From Carboxylicivirga agarovorans (lineage in GTDB: Bacteria > Bacteroidota > Bacteroidia > Bacteroidales > Marinilabiliaceae): 64,000 nt of DNA. Under the pieces are notes generated by a model. The model was not told where the DNA came from, did no database searches, and saw only the letters and a list, made by a program, of their open reading frames with translations. Positions 1 through 8,415 of this stretch are shown here, piece by piece (position 1 is the first letter of the stretch; each line of letters starts with the position of its first letter). Location: positions 11,470 through 75,469 of the forward strand of contig NZ_JBNGPA010000030.1 in assembly GCF_050589845.1 (NCBI RefSeq), in the 5' to 3' direction. A program made the translations under genes and the position numbers.

Positions 1-786
1 CTCTTTTTTATTATTGAAGCAGTTTCTCTTTTGCTCGTACTTAACTACAACGCCTACCAGCGCTCCTCTTTCCTATCTTCATCAAGTGCTGTTTCAGGTG
101 GTATCTTCAAACGCTTTAACGCCGGTGCCGAATACCTGATGCTACGAGAGATCAATGAAGACCTGGCTCGTGAAAATGCTTATCTGCGCAGCCGTATGCC
201 AGAATCGTTTCGTGCCTCGCGCGACTATTTTAACCTGGTTAACGACTCGGCAAGTATGCAGGAGTATATTTACCGGTCGGCACGTGTAATTAACAATTCA
301 ACCAATCGCCGTTTTAACTATATCACTCTTAACAAGGGGCGTTTAAACGGTATTGAACCTGAAATGGGGGTTATCTCCAACAAAGGCGCCGTTGGCATTG
401 TAAAAAACGTGTCCGATAACTATTCGACTGTTATCTCTGTTATCAACACCCGTTTAAAGCTATCTGCCAAACTTAAAGAATCTGGCTTTTTTGGCTCTCT
501 TGAATGGAATGGCACATCATACCAGCACGTTTATTTACTGGACATCCCCCGCCATGCCAATGTGAATGTGGGTGATCTTGTTGTTACCAGTGGCTACTCG
601 TCCATCTTCCCCGAAGGAATATTACTGGGGAATGTAGAGGAAGTTGAACTGGATAAAGGAGCCAGTTTCTACCGTATCAGGGTTAAGTTATCGGTTGATT
701 TCAAAAACCTGGCATTTGTTGAAGTCATTGGGCATACGACACACGACGAGCAAATTAATTTAGAAAAGGAGACAGAAAATGATTAG
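1..786 (+). CDS. mreC: Rod shape-determining protein MreC (5' end outside window)
   Basis: MreC is the bitopic scaffold that links MreB filaments to the wall-elongation enzymes in the periplasm. The reading frame is open from base 1, and the first residues visible (LFFIIEAVSLLLVLN) are the end of the N-terminal membrane helix, so the true start lies upstream; the TTG at 31 is not a real start. Next comes a short coiled coil (about window residues 45-70: LREINEDLARENAYLRS) and then the MreC beta-barrel core with typical stretches such as NKGRLNGIEPEMGVIS and GDLVVTSGYSSIFPEGI. 261 residues are visible. It overlaps mreD by 8 nt and heads the operon mreC-mreD-mrdA-rodA, whose promoter is off the window. 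The identification rests on both sequence and gene order. Confidence 0.95.
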   Translation, partial: LFFIIEAVSLLLVLNYNAYQRSSFLSSSSAVSGGIFKRFNAGAEYLMLREINEDLARENAYLRSRMPESFRASRDYFNLVNDSASMQEYIYRSARVINNSTNRRFNYITLNKGRLNGIEPEMGVISNKGAVGIVKNVSDNYSTVISVINTRLKLSAKLKESGFFGSLEWNGTSYQHVYLLDIPRHANVNVGDLVVTSGYSSIFPEGILLGNVEEVELDKGASFYRIRVKLSVDFKNLAFVEVIGHTTHDEQINLEKETEND

Positions 787-1297
787 TTACCTGCCGCGAT
801 ATATCTTCAATTTTATCTTCTTTACACTGATACAGGTGTTGGTGCTGAACAATATTCAGCTAAGCGGTTTTGTTAACCCCTACTTATACATCCTGTTTAT
901 CATCACCCTTCCATTTGAGACCCCCGGGTGGTTATTGCTGCTCCTGGGATTTTCGTCGGGCATGGTTGTTGACATATTCAGTAATACACCGGGCATGCAT
1001 GCCTCGGCCACGGTCTTTATGAGTTATTTGCGCCCCTATGTATTGCGCCTTTTTGCCCCGCGTGAAGAATACCAGCCAGGCACCATACCCACCATGGGTT
1101 ACTATGGCATTTCGTGGTTTATAAGATATTCGGTCATCCTGGTATTAGCTCACCACACCTTTTTATTCTTTATAGAGGTGTTTTCATTAGCACATTTTTT
1201 CTCAACATTTCTGCGTATCATCAGCAGTTCTGTTTTTACAATACTATTAATATTAGTGGCTCAGCTATTTAGTCAAGGTAAGAAACAAGGGAGGTAA
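779..1297 (+). CDS. mreD: Rod shape-determining protein MreD
   Basis: This is the small polytopic partner of MreC in the elongasome. The 172-residue product is almost entirely hydrophobic with about five predicted membrane segments, the usual size and pattern for MreD. The stretch LLLGFSSGMVVDIFSNTPGMHA matches the family's conserved G-x-x-x-D motif region. Its ATG lies inside the end of mreC (8-nt overlap), suggesting translational coupling, and its stop is 3 nt before the mrdA GTG. MreD sequences diverge quickly, so the call relies partly on position between mreC and mrdA. Confidence 0.92.
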   Translation: MISYLPRYIFNFIFFTLIQVLVLNNIQLSGFVNPYLYILFIITLPFETPGWLLLLLGFSSGMVVDIFSNTPGMHASATVFMSYLRPYVLRLFAPREEYQPGTIPTMGYYGISWFIRYSVILVLAHHTFLFFIEVFSLAHFFSTFLRIISSSVFTILLILVAQLFSQGKKQGR

Positions 1298-1300
1298 ACC

Positions 1301-3157
1301 GTGGGAGGAATTAATAATCGTACACTGCTAATCGCCACCATTATGGTGAGTCTGGGTTTGATATTCATTGGCAAACTCTTCATTCTGCAGGTGTATGATA
1401 CATCTTACAGCATTTCGGCTGAGAGTAACACCCGACGTAAGGTAACACAATACCCTTCACGCGGGCTGGTATATGACCGCAATGGCAAACTACTGGTTTC
1501 GAATCAGGCCGTATACGATGTAATGGTGGTACCCAGGGACATTGTTGCCTTTGACTCCCTCGATTTTTGTGAATCACTTGATCTAAGCATTGAACAGTTA
1601 CGCGAGCGCTTTGTGCAGATGCGTGCCGATATTAGAAGCCGAAAAATATCTTCCTACAAGCCTTCTGTTTTTATGAAACAGTTGTCGGCTGAGCAATATG
1701 GTAGCTTTCAGGAGAAATTGTACAAGTTTAAAGGATTCTTTGTTCAGGGACGTACACTGCGCAAATATGAATACCCATCTTCTTCCCATGTTCTGGGTTA
1801 TGTAAGTGAGATTAGTGAATCTCAATTAAAGAAAGATAAATACTACTCGCAGGGCGACTACGTTGGAGTAAGTGGCATTGAACAGACCTACGAACAAAAG
1901 TTGCGTGGTAAAAAAGGTGTCAAGTACATGCTGGTTGATGTGCATGGACGGGAAAAAGGAGCTTTTAGCGGTGGCCGTCACGATACAGCCGCCATAGCAG
2001 GTAAAAACATCACCCTTTCTCTTGATATCGAACTGCAGCAATATGGCGAACTGCTGATGAAAAACAAAGTCGGAAGTATTGTTGCCTTAGAGCCATCAAC
2101 AGGTGAAATCCTGAGCCTGATCTCAGCTCCCAACTACGACCCTTCCCTTTTGATAGGGCGCGACCGGTCAAAGAATTTTCCTGTGCTACTGGCTGATACA
2201 TTAAAGCCACTGCTCAACCGGGCGGTACAGTCATCCTACCCTCCCGGCTCAACATTTAAAACCATCAATGCCTTGATTGGCCTGCAGGAAGGCACATTAA
2301 AACCTTATACAACACATGAGTGCTTCATGGGTTACTTTGCCCGGGGACTTTCGGTTGGCTGTCACCTTCATGACTCACCCCTTAACTTGTCACAATCCAT
2401 TCAACACTCTTGCAATGCCTTCTATTGCTATGAGTTTCGTGACATACTGGACAACCCCAAATACGACAGAATACAGGATGCCTTTGATGCCTGGAAGGAT
2501 TACCTGGTGAAATTTGGCTTTGGTTACCGGCTCGGCTCAGACTTCAGAAATGAATCAAGGGGCTTTGTGCCTAATTCAGGCACTTTTGATAAGATTTACC
2601 GGAAAAGCTGGAATTCACTTACTGTTATCTCCCTATCCATAGGTCAGGGTGAATTGCTGACAACACCATTGCAAATGGCTAATATGGCGGCTATGATTGC
2701 CAACCGTGGTCATTTTCTGACACCGCATATTATAAAGGATATTGAAGATGAAATGATCGATGACCGTTTTAATGAAATCCATGAAACAGACATTGATCTG
2801 CAGCACTTTGCGCCCATTGTAAACGGCATGGAAATGGCCGTTTGGGGCGGTGCAGGTAGTACGGCCCGAATTGCCCAGATTCCTGGCATTACCATATGTG
2901 GTAAGACCGGTACAGCACAAAACCCACATGGTGATGACCACTCTATCTTTATGGCTTTTGCACCTAAAGACAACCCGCAAATTGCCATTGCCGTATATGT
3001 TGAGAATGGTGGGTTTGGAGCAACATGGGGTGCTCCCATTGCCAGTTTAATGGTAGAAAAATACTTGACAGATACTATTTCAACACCCTATAGAAAGTGG
3101 ATTGAAAAACGCATGCTTGAAGGAGATTTAATTCATGGCAAACAGAAACTACAATAA
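1301..3157 (+). CDS. mrdA: Penicillin-binding protein 2 (class B transpeptidase)
   Basis: This is the monofunctional D,D-transpeptidase of lateral-wall synthesis and partner of RodA. The 618-residue protein has one N-terminal membrane helix (about residues 8-30), a PBP dimerisation region with the conserved YPSRGLVYDRNGKLL stretch, and a transpeptidase domain carrying all three catalytic motifs: STFK with nucleophile Ser317, SCN at 370-372, and KTGTAQ starting at Lys535. The start is GTG at 1301, 3 nt after the mreD stop, with a purine-rich GGGAGG just upstream inside the mreD end. It overlaps rodA by 23 nt. Nothing is missing from the catalytic set. Confidence 0.96.
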   Translation: MGGINNRTLLIATIMVSLGLIFIGKLFILQVYDTSYSISAESNTRRKVTQYPSRGLVYDRNGKLLVSNQAVYDVMVVPRDIVAFDSLDFCESLDLSIEQLRERFVQMRADIRSRKISSYKPSVFMKQLSAEQYGSFQEKLYKFKGFFVQGRTLRKYEYPSSSHVLGYVSEISESQLKKDKYYSQGDYVGVSGIEQTYEQKLRGKKGVKYMLVDVHGREKGAFSGGRHDTAAIAGKNITLSLDIELQQYGELLMKNKVGSIVALEPSTGEILSLISAPNYDPSLLIGRDRSKNFPVLLADTLKPLLNRAVQSSYPPGSTFKTINALIGLQEGTLKPYTTHECFMGYFARGLSVGCHLHDSPLNLSQSIQHSCNAFYCYEFRDILDNPKYDRIQDAFDAWKDYLVKFGFGYRLGSDFRNESRGFVPNSGTFDKIYRKSWNSLTVISLSIGQGELLTTPLQMANMAAMIANRGHFLTPHIIKDIEDEMIDDRFNEIHETDIDLQHFAPIVNGMEMAVWGGAGSTARIAQIPGITICGKTGTAQNPHGDDHSIFMAFAPKDNPQIAIAVYVENGGFGATWGAPIASLMVEKYLTDTISTPYRKWIEKRMLEGDLIHGKQKLQ

Positions 3158-4556
3158 AAGCATAGACTGGATTACAGTGGGTTTATACAGCCTTCTGGTT
3201 ATATTTGGTTGGTTAAACATTTATGCCGCCAATTTTAACCCCGAAAATCCTGTCTTTTTTGATACCAGTAAAGAATATTTCAAGCAACTGGTGTGGATTG
3301 GTTTTTCGCTGGTTTTTGTAGGTATGATACTGATTACCGACAGTAAATTCTATGTTGAATTTGCCTATATCTTTTATGGCATAACCATACTTCTGCTGAT
3401 TGTTGTTCTTTTATTTGGTAAGGAGATAAACGGGGCTAAATCGTGGTTTGAAATCGGACCCATTCGTTTCCAGCCTGCTGAGTTATCAAAAATGGCTACC
3501 AACCTGGCCGTTGCCAGGGCATTGAGTCGATATGGCTTCTCGTTTGAAAAGTTCTCTGATATTCTGAAAGCCGGTGCTGTTGTTTTATTTCCAATGCTCT
3601 TAATACTTTTACAAAACGATACCGGTTCGGCATTGGTATACAGCGTTTTCATCATTGTATTTTACCGCGAGGGTTTAACCGGATACATTTTAACCTTTGG
3701 TGTTATTGCCGCTATTGTGGCAACATTAACCCTGATGATTCCCAATGCAACCATCATTGGATTAATCGTGATTAGTGTTTTGGTCATTCTGTATATTAAG
3801 GGCGCGCGCAAGGAGCTAATGAAAGCAGTGATTTTTGGAGCTATCGTCCTGGGATTAAGCTATGGAGCTTATGCCTATTTCAATTTTAATATTGATCTTG
3901 AATATATACTCATCCCATCCGTTGTGGTAACAAGTGTTTATTTGATTTATACGACCATTGCCAAACGAATTAATAAGTTCGTCCCAACGTATTTGATCAT
4001 CCTGTGGAGTGCCATCATATTAACCGTATCAGCCGATTACTTTTTCGAAGATATCCTCTCGCATTATCAACGCACCAGAATTAACGTATTACTCGGATTG
4101 GAGGAAGATCCGCTGGGAGCAGGCTATAATGTTAACCAGTCGAAAATTGCCATTGGTTCTGGAGGACTAACCGGGAAAGGTTATTTACAGGGTACCCAAA
4201 CCAAATTTGACTTTGTTCCTGAGCAAAGTACCGATTTTATATACTGTACTGTTGGTGAAGAGTGGGGCTTTGTTGGTTCTACCGCCGTTGTGCTATTGTT
4301 TTTAGGCTTACTATTACGGCTTATTTTCCTGGCGGAGAAACAGCACTCGACTTTTAGCAGGGTATACGGATATGGTGTTGCAGCCATCTTCTTTTTTCAC
4401 TTTGCCATTAACATTGGCATGACCATTGGCCTTGCTCCTGTTATTGGTATTCCCCTTCCTTTCTTTAGTTATGGCGGATCGTCCCTATGGGGTTTCACAT
4501 TGTTACTCTTTGTATTCTTAAAGCTTGATATTAATAGAAATGAGTTAATTCGTTAA
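3135..4556 (+). CDS. rodA: Rod shape-determining protein RodA (SEDS glycosyltransferase)
   Basis: RodA is the SEDS-family peptidoglycan polymerase that works with PBP2. The protein has 473 residues and about ten or more membrane helices, longer than the roughly 370 residues of E. coli RodA; the extra length sits in the middle hydrophobic region (about residues 190-300). SEDS signatures are visible: GAKSWFEIGPIRFQPAELSK near the N-terminal third, NQSKIAIGSGGLTGKGY and FVPEQSTDFIYCTVGEEWGF in the long extracellular loop, and GIPLPFFSYGGSSL near the end. The ATG lies 23 nt inside mrdA after an AAGGAG-type site, and the gene ends the mre operon. Confidence 0.95.
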   Translation: MANRNYNKSIDWITVGLYSLLVIFGWLNIYAANFNPENPVFFDTSKEYFKQLVWIGFSLVFVGMILITDSKFYVEFAYIFYGITILLLIVVLLFGKEINGAKSWFEIGPIRFQPAELSKMATNLAVARALSRYGFSFEKFSDILKAGAVVLFPMLLILLQNDTGSALVYSVFIIVFYREGLTGYILTFGVIAAIVATLTLMIPNATIIGLIVISVLVILYIKGARKELMKAVIFGAIVLGLSYGAYAYFNFNIDLEYILIPSVVVTSVYLIYTTIAKRINKFVPTYLIILWSAIILTVSADYFFEDILSHYQRTRINVLLGLEEDPLGAGYNVNQSKIAIGSGGLTGKGYLQGTQTKFDFVPEQSTDFIYCTVGEEWGFVGSTAVVLLFLGLLLRLIFLAEKQHSTFSRVYGYGVAAIFFFHFAINIGMTIGLAPVIGIPLPFFSYGGSSLWGFTLLLFVFLKLDINRNELIR

Positions 4557-4662
4557 AAATACTTAACCATTGTAAGTAATTTTTTAAAAATTTTCTGAAC
4601 CACCTCTATAAGTGACTGATATTAATCAACTTTTAAGAATATACAATTGAAAGTTAAACAAT

Positions 4663-4693
4663 TTTGATTTAATTTTTTTATTTCGTACTTTTG
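4663..4693 (+). promoter_or_regulatory. Bacteroidota-type promoter of the kamA-like gene
   Basis: TTTG at 4663-4666 is followed after exactly 19 nt by TACTTTTG at 4686-4693, which fits the Bacteroidota sigma-ABfr consensus TTTG-N19-TAnnTTTG perfectly. It predicts a transcript starting near 4699, about 147 nt before the chosen start codon. It is the best promoter in the window. Confidence 0.8.
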
Positions 4694-4720
4694 CGGCACG
4701 TCATTTGTAATGATAAACAC

Positions 4721-4781
4721 CCCGAAACTTTCGGTCATGTTGCTGTGGGAATGGAGGTTAGCAACTCTCTAAAATGACCGG
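4721..4781 (+). promoter_or_regulatory. Structured 5' leader (possible attenuator or riboswitch), unidentified
   Basis: Inside the predicted leader, CGGTCAT (4732-4738) pairs with ATGACCG (4774-4780), and the adjoining GTTGCT (4739-4744) pairs with AGCAAC (4760-4765), giving two stacked helices. An alternative hairpin, CCGA (4722-4725) with TCGG (4731-4734), uses the same bases as the outer stem, so the two folds exclude each other. I do not recognise a known riboswitch class. Pairing was found by eye; no energy was computed. Confidence 0.4.
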
Positions 4782-4845
4782 TTTTGGAATAATAACAAAT
4801 GATTCCGCACGAAATTTGCCGAATCAACAAAAAAGGAGATTGCTT

Positions 4846-6150
4846 ATGAAGTATAAGATTTATGCGCTGCACAATTATCGACAAATTCCGCAAATAGAAA
4901 GACTTTCGGAAGAAGACATCTTTAGCATTGAAGTAGTTGGAACTGTTTTACCATTTAAAACTAACAGCTACGTGGTTGACGAATTGATAGATTGGGATAA
5001 CTACAAAGAAGATCCTATTTTCATCTTGAACTTCCCTCAAAAAGGAATGTTGGAAGAAGAAGATTTCAATCACATGGCTGAAGTTCTTAAAAGCGGTGCC
5101 GATAAAGCAACCATAAAGGAAGAAGCTAATAAGATTCGTGAAAAACTTAATCCTCACCCGGCCGGGCAGATGGAATACAATGTTCCTGAACTAAATGGCG
5201 TTAAGCTAACAGGTGTTCAGCACAAATACGATGAAACAATGTTATTCTTCCCAGCCCAGGGGCAAACATGTCATGCTTACTGTACATTCTGTTTCCGCTG
5301 GCCACAATTTACCAACATGGACGAAATGAAATTCGCCATGAAGGAAATTGACTATGTCATCGAATACCTGAGGGAGCATCCTGAAATCACCGATTTATTG
5401 ATTACAGGTGGAGATCCAATGGTGATGAAAGGTAAAATGCTTGATGCTTATCTGACAGCGTTGGTTGAAGCAAATATTCCCCACTTAAAAAACATTCGCA
5501 TCGGTTCTAAGACCTTAGGTTTCTGGCCTTACCGCTATTTAACCGACAGTGATGCAGACGAAGTTTTAGGTGCATTTAAGAAAGTTACTGATGCTGGCAT
5601 TTCTTTAGCATTTATGGCTCACTTCAACCACTACCGTGAGTTGGAAACTGAAGCTGTACAAGAGGCTATCAAGAAAATACGCGCAACAGGTACTCAAATA
5701 CGTACTCAATCGCCGTTATTAAATAACATCAATGCCAAGCCTGAAATCTGGTCAACAATGTGGCAAAAACAGGTTAGTTTAGGTTTAATACCTTACTACA
5801 TGTTTATTGCACGTGACACCGGAGCTCAGAAGTATTTTGGCGTATCATTGGTTGATGCATGGCAGATTTTCCAGAAGGCTTATCAGAAGGTAAGTGGAAT
5901 TTGTCGTACAGTAAGGGGACCAAGTATGTCTTGTACACCTGGTAAAGTACGAATTGTTGGTGTCACTGAAGTGAAGGGTGAAAAGGCATTCTGCCTTGAG
6001 TTTATCCAGGGACGCGAAAGCAACTGGGTTGCTCGTCCGTTCTTTGCTCAATATGACGACAAAGCTGTTTGGATGGATGATTTAAAGCCTGCTTTTGGCG
6101 CTGAAGAATTCTTCTTTGAGCAGGAGTTCTCTGATATGTTTTTAAGCTAA
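4846..6150 (+). CDS. KamA-family radical SAM protein (lysine 2,3-aminomutase-like)
   Basis: This family uses a 4Fe-4S cluster, S-adenosylmethionine and PLP to move an amino group from C2 to C3 of an amino acid such as lysine. The radical SAM cysteines are visible as CHAYCTFC (Cys142, Cys146, Cys149). Further on, LLITGGDPMVMKG resembles the TGGDPL motif of aminomutases, and CTPGKVRIVG contains a lysine (Lys367) that could be the PLP lysine. I chose ATG 4846 (434 residues) because AAAAGGAG ends 7 nt upstream; the in-frame ATG at 4774 lies inside the leader stem and adds a non-family N-terminus. The cysteine spacing and C-terminus differ from classic KamA, so the substrate is uncertain. A strong promoter and a terminator make it a single-gene unit. 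Confidence 0.82.
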   Translation: MKYKIYALHNYRQIPQIERLSEEDIFSIEVVGTVLPFKTNSYVVDELIDWDNYKEDPIFILNFPQKGMLEEEDFNHMAEVLKSGADKATIKEEANKIREKLNPHPAGQMEYNVPELNGVKLTGVQHKYDETMLFFPAQGQTCHAYCTFCFRWPQFTNMDEMKFAMKEIDYVIEYLREHPEITDLLITGGDPMVMKGKMLDAYLTALVEANIPHLKNIRIGSKTLGFWPYRYLTDSDADEVLGAFKKVTDAGISLAFMAHFNHYRELETEAVQEAIKKIRATGTQIRTQSPLLNNINAKPEIWSTMWQKQVSLGLIPYYMFIARDTGAQKYFGVSLVDAWQIFQKAYQKVSGICRTVRGPSMSCTPGKVRIVGVTEVKGEKAFCLEFIQGRESNWVARPFFAQYDDKAVWMDDLKPAFGAEEFFFEQEFSDMFLS

Positions 6151-6171
6151 CAATCAGCAAATAATATATTG

Positions 6172-6210
6172 CAAAAAGGCAGAGTAACGAAAGTTGTTCT
6201 GCCTTTTTTT
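6172..6210. terminator. Bidirectional intrinsic terminator after the kamA-like gene
   Basis: An AAAGGCAGA/TCTGCCTTT stem with a roughly 15-nt loop is followed by a T-run on the plus strand and preceded by an A-run, so it can end transcripts from both sides, including the small minus-strand frame at 6213-6335. Confidence 0.85.
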
Positions 6211-6212
6211 TA

Positions 6213-6335
6213 TTACTCCTTATCGGAAGACTTTTGACGATCAGTGCCAGGCATCATATAATGCCAAACAATAAACAGTGGCGAAAGAAGGCATAATAAC
6301 AATCGTGTGACTATATTTGAAAGGGTAATATTCAA
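6213..6335 (-). CDS. Possible 40-residue membrane peptide
   Basis: A short frame with TTG start at 6335 encodes 40 residues: a short N-terminus, one hydrophobic segment (RLLLCLLSPLFIVWHYMM) and a charged tail ending SSDKE. A GAAAG sequence lies just upstream of the TTG, and the stop falls directly against a terminator that has a T-run in this direction. I recognise no family. Size, composition and the terminator argue for a real gene; the non-ATG start and short length argue against. Confidence 0.35.
   Translation of the reverse strand: MNITLSNIVTRLLLCLLSPLFIVWHYMMPGTDRQKSSDKE
6312..6319 (+). promoter_or_regulatory. Putative -7 element of the pentapeptide-repeat gene
   Basis: TATATTTG matches TAnnTTTG 33 nt before the ATG at 6353. 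No TTTG lies at the expected upstream spacing, so only half of the consensus is present. Confidence 0.4.
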
Positions 6336-6352
6336 GCTTTCAAATTTTAGGG

Positions 6353-6928
6353 ATGATCAGATCTTACTTTGAAGAACAAGACTATAACAACATCGATTTC
6401 ACGAACGAAGAACTTCCTTCGGGTGAATATGAAAATTGTCTGTTTACCAATTGTATACTGAGTGACAAAAACCTGGCAGAGTTTCAGTTTACCGAATGCC
6501 GGTTTATGAATTGCGACTTAAGTAATGTTAATATATCAGGCACCCTGTTCAGAGATGTGCAATTCAAAGACTGTAAGCTACTCGGATTACAGTTTAACGA
6601 ATGCAACACCCTGTTCTTTTCTGCATCCTTTGATAACTGTCAATTACGCCTCTCCTCATTTTACAAACGGCAGTTAAAAGGCTGCTCATTTCTTAATTGC
6701 CACCTGCATGAGGTTGATTTTGCAGCATGCAATCTGACCAAAACAAAATTTCACAACTGTGACTTCAGCAATGCCTTATTCGACAACACCAACCTGGCAA
6801 AGGTCGATTTATCAAGCTGCTATAACTTTACAATTGATCCTGAAAACAACAACATTGTTAAAGCTAAATTTTCACAAGACCAGCTAGTTGGATTACTAAA
6901 AAAATACCAGATACAGATTTCTTCTTAA
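6353..6928 (+). CDS. Pentapeptide-repeat protein (Qnr/McbG-like fold)
   Basis: The 191-residue protein is built of A(D/N)LXX-type pentapeptides with a central Phe or Leu every five residues, for example CLFTNC, CRFMNC, CKLLGL, CSFLNC, CNLTKTKFHNCDFSNALF. Such repeats fold into a right-handed quadrilateral beta helix. There is no signal peptide, so it should be cytoplasmic. The C-terminal end (FTIDPENNNIVKAKFS, then a short helix) is a cap common in Bacteroidota members. Some relatives (Qnr, McbG, MfpA) mimic DNA and protect gyrase, but most have no known role, so I do not assign drug resistance. It is a single-gene unit after a terminator. The abundance of cysteine is typical for the family. 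Confidence 0.85.
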   Translation: MIRSYFEEQDYNNIDFTNEELPSGEYENCLFTNCILSDKNLAEFQFTECRFMNCDLSNVNISGTLFRDVQFKDCKLLGLQFNECNTLFFSASFDNCQLRLSSFYKRQLKGCSFLNCHLHEVDFAACNLTKTKFHNCDFSNALFDNTNLAKVDLSSCYNFTIDPENNNIVKAKFSQDQLVGLLKKYQIQISS

Positions 6929-6995
6929 AAAGCGGTCGGCAATAGTAAGACGGTATTGGCTTTTTTCTACCTTTGCGCTCACAAAATTAAGTGCT

Positions 6996-7886
6996 ATGTC
7001 AGAGCGTTTTAAAGTACTGGGCAGTATGGTACTGTCAATGATTTGCTGGGCATTTTCCTTCGTTTGGATAAAGCAGGCTTTCTTATCGTTTGATCCCTTA
7101 ACCATTGTATTGGGCCGCCTGGTTATAAGCGCCGGCTTATTGTATATTATTCTTAAGCTTCTGAAGCAGCTCAAGCCTATGCGGAAGCAAGATTTCAAAT
7201 GGTTTTTATTGCTGGCTTTTTTTGAACCCTTCCTCTATTTTATGGGCGAAAGCTTTGGATTGGAGCTGGTATCATCAACTGTTGGTGCTGTCATAGTATC
7301 AACCATTCCGTTGTTTGCCCCCATTACTGATAAATTGTTCTTTAAAAGTCGCATCAGCTGGGCCAACATACTTGGGATATTTGTGTCTTTTGCCGGAGTA
7401 CTCCTTATTATCTTTAAAGAAGACTTTTCATTAACAGCCCCCTTAAAAGGAATCTTATTGGTTTTCTTAGCCGTTATAGCCGCCCTTGGGTATTCTGTGG
7501 TATTGAAAAAAATTCCCAAAGGCTATAATTCGGTAAGTATTATTACCTACCAGAATATGGTTGGTATCTTCTTTTTTCTGCCATTGTTTCTCACTTATGA
7601 CTATCCTAAACTTAGTGATATTGATATAAAGACAGAGGCGGTAATGGCTGTCATACTGCTTGCTGTATTTGCCTCTTCCCTGGCCTTTATCTTCTTTACC
7701 TATGGCATGCGCATTATTGGAATTACAAAAGCCAATGTGTTTGTAAATATGATACCTGTATTTACAGCAGTAATTGCCTGGTGGGTGCTGGATGAAGTGC
7801 TGACACTTCAAATGTTGATTGGAATTAGCATCGTAATCAGCGGTGTTTTTGTGTCACAAATAAAAGTAGGAAGCCGTGGAGTTTGA
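6996..7886 (+). CDS. EamA-family (DMT superfamily) membrane transporter
   Basis: The 296-residue protein has ten hydrophobic segments arranged as two EamA repeats of five. It opens with MVLSMICWAFSFVWIKQAF, the usual first helix with a W-x-F-x-x-x-K pattern, and the second repeat includes YGMRIIGITKANVFVNMIPVF followed by a glutamate in DEVLT, also typical. Relatives export amino acids, nucleotides or other metabolites; the substrate cannot be read here. A TACCTTTG -7-like element (6968-6975) lies 20 nt before the ATG. It overlaps the next gene by 11 nt, so the two are probably co-translated. Confidence 0.88.
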   Translation: MSERFKVLGSMVLSMICWAFSFVWIKQAFLSFDPLTIVLGRLVISAGLLYIILKLLKQLKPMRKQDFKWFLLLAFFEPFLYFMGESFGLELVSSTVGAVIVSTIPLFAPITDKLFFKSRISWANILGIFVSFAGVLLIIFKEDFSLTAPLKGILLVFLAVIAALGYSVVLKKIPKGYNSVSIITYQNMVGIFFFLPLFLTYDYPKLSDIDIKTEAVMAVILLAVFASSLAFIFFTYGMRIIGITKANVFVNMIPVFTAVIAWWVLDEVLTLQMLIGISIVISGVFVSQIKVGSRGV

Positions 7887-8370
7887 CCCGAAGAAGCTGG
7901 ACCAGGAAGCACGTAACAAGGCGAAGGAAAACAAGCAGTTTTTAAGCAAATTAAAAAAGAAACGCCCTAAAACATTGGATGAAACGGTGCAAGCCCTGCA
8001 TGAAGAAGTGTTTGAATATACCGATTGTCTGAGCTGTGCCAATTGCTGTAAGAGTATCAGCCCCATAGTTATGGATCGTGACATTGATCGACTGGCTAAT
8101 CATTTACGACTGAAACCAAAGGAGGTAATTGAGCAGTATCTTTTACTGGATGATGATGGTGATTACGTGTTCAGAGAAACGCCCTGCCCTTTTCTGATGC
8201 CTGACAATTATTGCATGGTGTATGAATCGCGCCCCAAAGCATGTCGGGAATATCCACATACCGACCGTAAACGGTTTTACCAGATAACCACCCTTACCTA
8301 TAAAAATACGTTTATCTGTCCGGCAGCTTTTGATGTTGTCGAAGGATTAAAGCCCATATTTGATAAATGA
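7876..8370 (+). CDS. YkgJ-family CxxCxxCC cysteine-cluster protein
   Basis: The 164-residue protein has a basic N-terminal helix and then a cysteine cluster CLSCANCC (Cys51, 54, 57, 58), followed by CPFLM...YCMVYESRPKACREYP and a last Cys near FICPAA. This is the conserved layout of the putative zinc- or iron-binding CxxCxxCC family (PF03692), related in places to Fe-S flagellin methylases; the biochemical role is generally unknown. The start is a GTG at 7876 overlapping the upstream EamA gene by 11 nt. Two further members of the same family occur at 21398 and 24296. Confidence 0.85.
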   Translation: MEFDPKKLDQEARNKAKENKQFLSKLKKKRPKTLDETVQALHEEVFEYTDCLSCANCCKSISPIVMDRDIDRLANHLRLKPKEVIEQYLLLDDDGDYVFRETPCPFLMPDNYCMVYESRPKACREYPHTDRKRFYQITTLTYKNTFICPAAFDVVEGLKPIFDK

Positions 8371-8415
8371 CACCTACGCAACACTAAAATGATAATTTAG
8401 CCGTTTATTAGTACG

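Noticed and set aside
4774..4845. Extended N-terminus of the kamA-like protein from ATG 4774
   Set aside because: The ATG lies in the leader stem, the added residues do not resemble the family, and a good ribosome site stands before ATG 4846.
6353..6928. Quinolone-resistance (Qnr) assignment for the pentapeptide protein
   Set aside because: The repeat fold is shared by many proteins of unrelated or unknown role; no Qnr-specific loops could be identified by eye.
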